DNA from: Coxiellaceae bacterium UBA6002
GTDB taxonomy: Bacteria > Pseudomonadota > Gammaproteobacteria > UBA6002
Direction: 5' to 3'
DNA: 64,000 nt
NCBI GenBank assembly: GCA_002429595.1
Contig: DJAM01000086.1
Span: 1-64,000, forward strand
Shown: one piece after another, positions 63,668 to 64,000 of the stretch
How the letters are laid out: each line of letters begins with the position of its first letter
How positions within the stretch are numbered: the first letter of the stretch is position 1
Translations under genes and position numbers: made by a program
Notes under the pieces: model-generated
The model's input: only the letters and a program-made list of their open reading frames with translations
The model's database searches: none
What the model was told of the DNA's origin: nothing

Positions 63668-64000
63668 TGTTTTGAATCCAGCGACTAATATCCTCAATTT
63701 CCTCAGCACAAACACTGTGACCCATTGGGTATTCTTTCCATGTGGTAGGGTAGTCAAGCTTTGTTAAAAGCTCGTAGCTGATTTTACCGAATTGATAAGG
63801 AACAATATTATCTTGTGTGCCATGGGCTAAGAAAAGAGGAAGTTTTGAATTCTCACTGTGTTTTTCAGCCGAAATAAAGTCTGCTAAGGGGACGTAAGTG
63901 GATAGACCGATCGAGCCGGCCAATTTTTGCGGGTATCGAAGGGCTAAATGAAGTGCTAATGCACCGCCCTGAGAAAATCCACCAACGATAATCCTTTCGC
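63657..64000 (-). CDS. Carboxylesterase / phospholipase family protein (5' end outside window)
   Basis: The C-terminal part of an alpha/beta hydrolase of the YpfH/acyl-protein thioesterase family. Running in from the window edge, the nucleophile elbow is GGFSQGGALALHLALRYP, then SIGLSTYVPL, the catalytic Asp in FLAHGTQDNIVP and the His in EYPMGHSVCAEE. The frame is open to base 64000, so the N-terminal part lies beyond. It ends 11 nt inside the convergent murU gene. Substrate unknown; small-chain esters or acyl-proteins are usual. Confidence 0.9.
   Translation of the reverse strand, partial: ERIIVGGFSQGGALALHLALRYPQKLAGSIGLSTYVPLADFISAEKHSENSKLPLFLAHGTQDNIVPYQFGKISYELLTKLDYPTTWKEYPMGHSVCAEEIEDISRWIQNIIQ

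Overview
The window is bacterial chromosome at low-to-moderate GC, densely packed and mostly housekeeping. Gene content and order point to a gammaproteobacterium, and several traits suggest a Legionellales/Coxiellaceae-type, possibly host-associated, organism. These traits are the lptD-surA-rsmA-apaG-apaH-folA neighbourhood, hemC-D-X-Y, a lemA-htpX pair, a tandem pair of Pht-like MFS carriers next to deoB, a secreted protein resembling the T4SS-associated EirA family, and a very large unrecognised protein. No rRNA, tRNA, CRISPR array, complete insertion sequence or prophage was seen. The taxonomic placement is an inference from gene families, not from a marker gene.

Layout. 1-9 kb: class II DAHP synthase, glutamate dehydrogenase, pyrE, uvrD, dsbB, deoB with two MFS carriers. 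10-18 kb: EirA-like secreted protein, then an acyltransferase-hemC-mpg-hemD-hemX-hemY-SnoaL-like run (late haem synthesis with a DNA glycosylase inserted), and ada. 19-23 kb: a small accessory island with an aldo/keto reductase, a HEPN/MNT toxin-antitoxin module whose toxin gene carries a nonsense codon, an alpha/beta hydrolase and an LD-carboxypeptidase. 23-31 kb: fre-ubiD-rho-trxA, yggT-proC, pckA. 30-34 kb: yqgE-ruvX-pyrB-pyrC' in one overlapping operon. 34-40 kb: htpX-lemA, comM, ubiK, metK-ahcY. 40-54 kb: aerobic respiratory chain, with the bc1 complex (petABC) on the plus strand facing a caa3-type cytochrome oxidase operon (cytochrome c, coxB, coxA, ctaG, coxC) on the minus strand, and a 1423-residue protein of unknown function between them. 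54-64 kb: folA, apaH-apaG, an unknown gene, a universal stress protein, rsmA, surA, lptD, then divergent amgK-murU (peptidoglycan recycling) and a partial carboxylesterase.

The most unusual content is non-coding. Two ~183-bp nested palindromes (14694-14876 and 61716-61897) have 40-bp outer arms that differ from each other at several positions, yet each stays self-complementary, which is compensatory change. A solo arm of the same family sits between rho and ubiD. In two places the arm ends 2-3 nt before a start codon (lptD, ubiD). Other palindromic families are dispersed between genes: a GTCATTCCCGC family with 19-bp iterated units, a CCCTCTCCCGC family, a GTTCCCG family, and a four-hairpin cluster upstream of the giant gene. 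A double palindrome overlapping the MNT antitoxin start looks like an autoregulatory operator.
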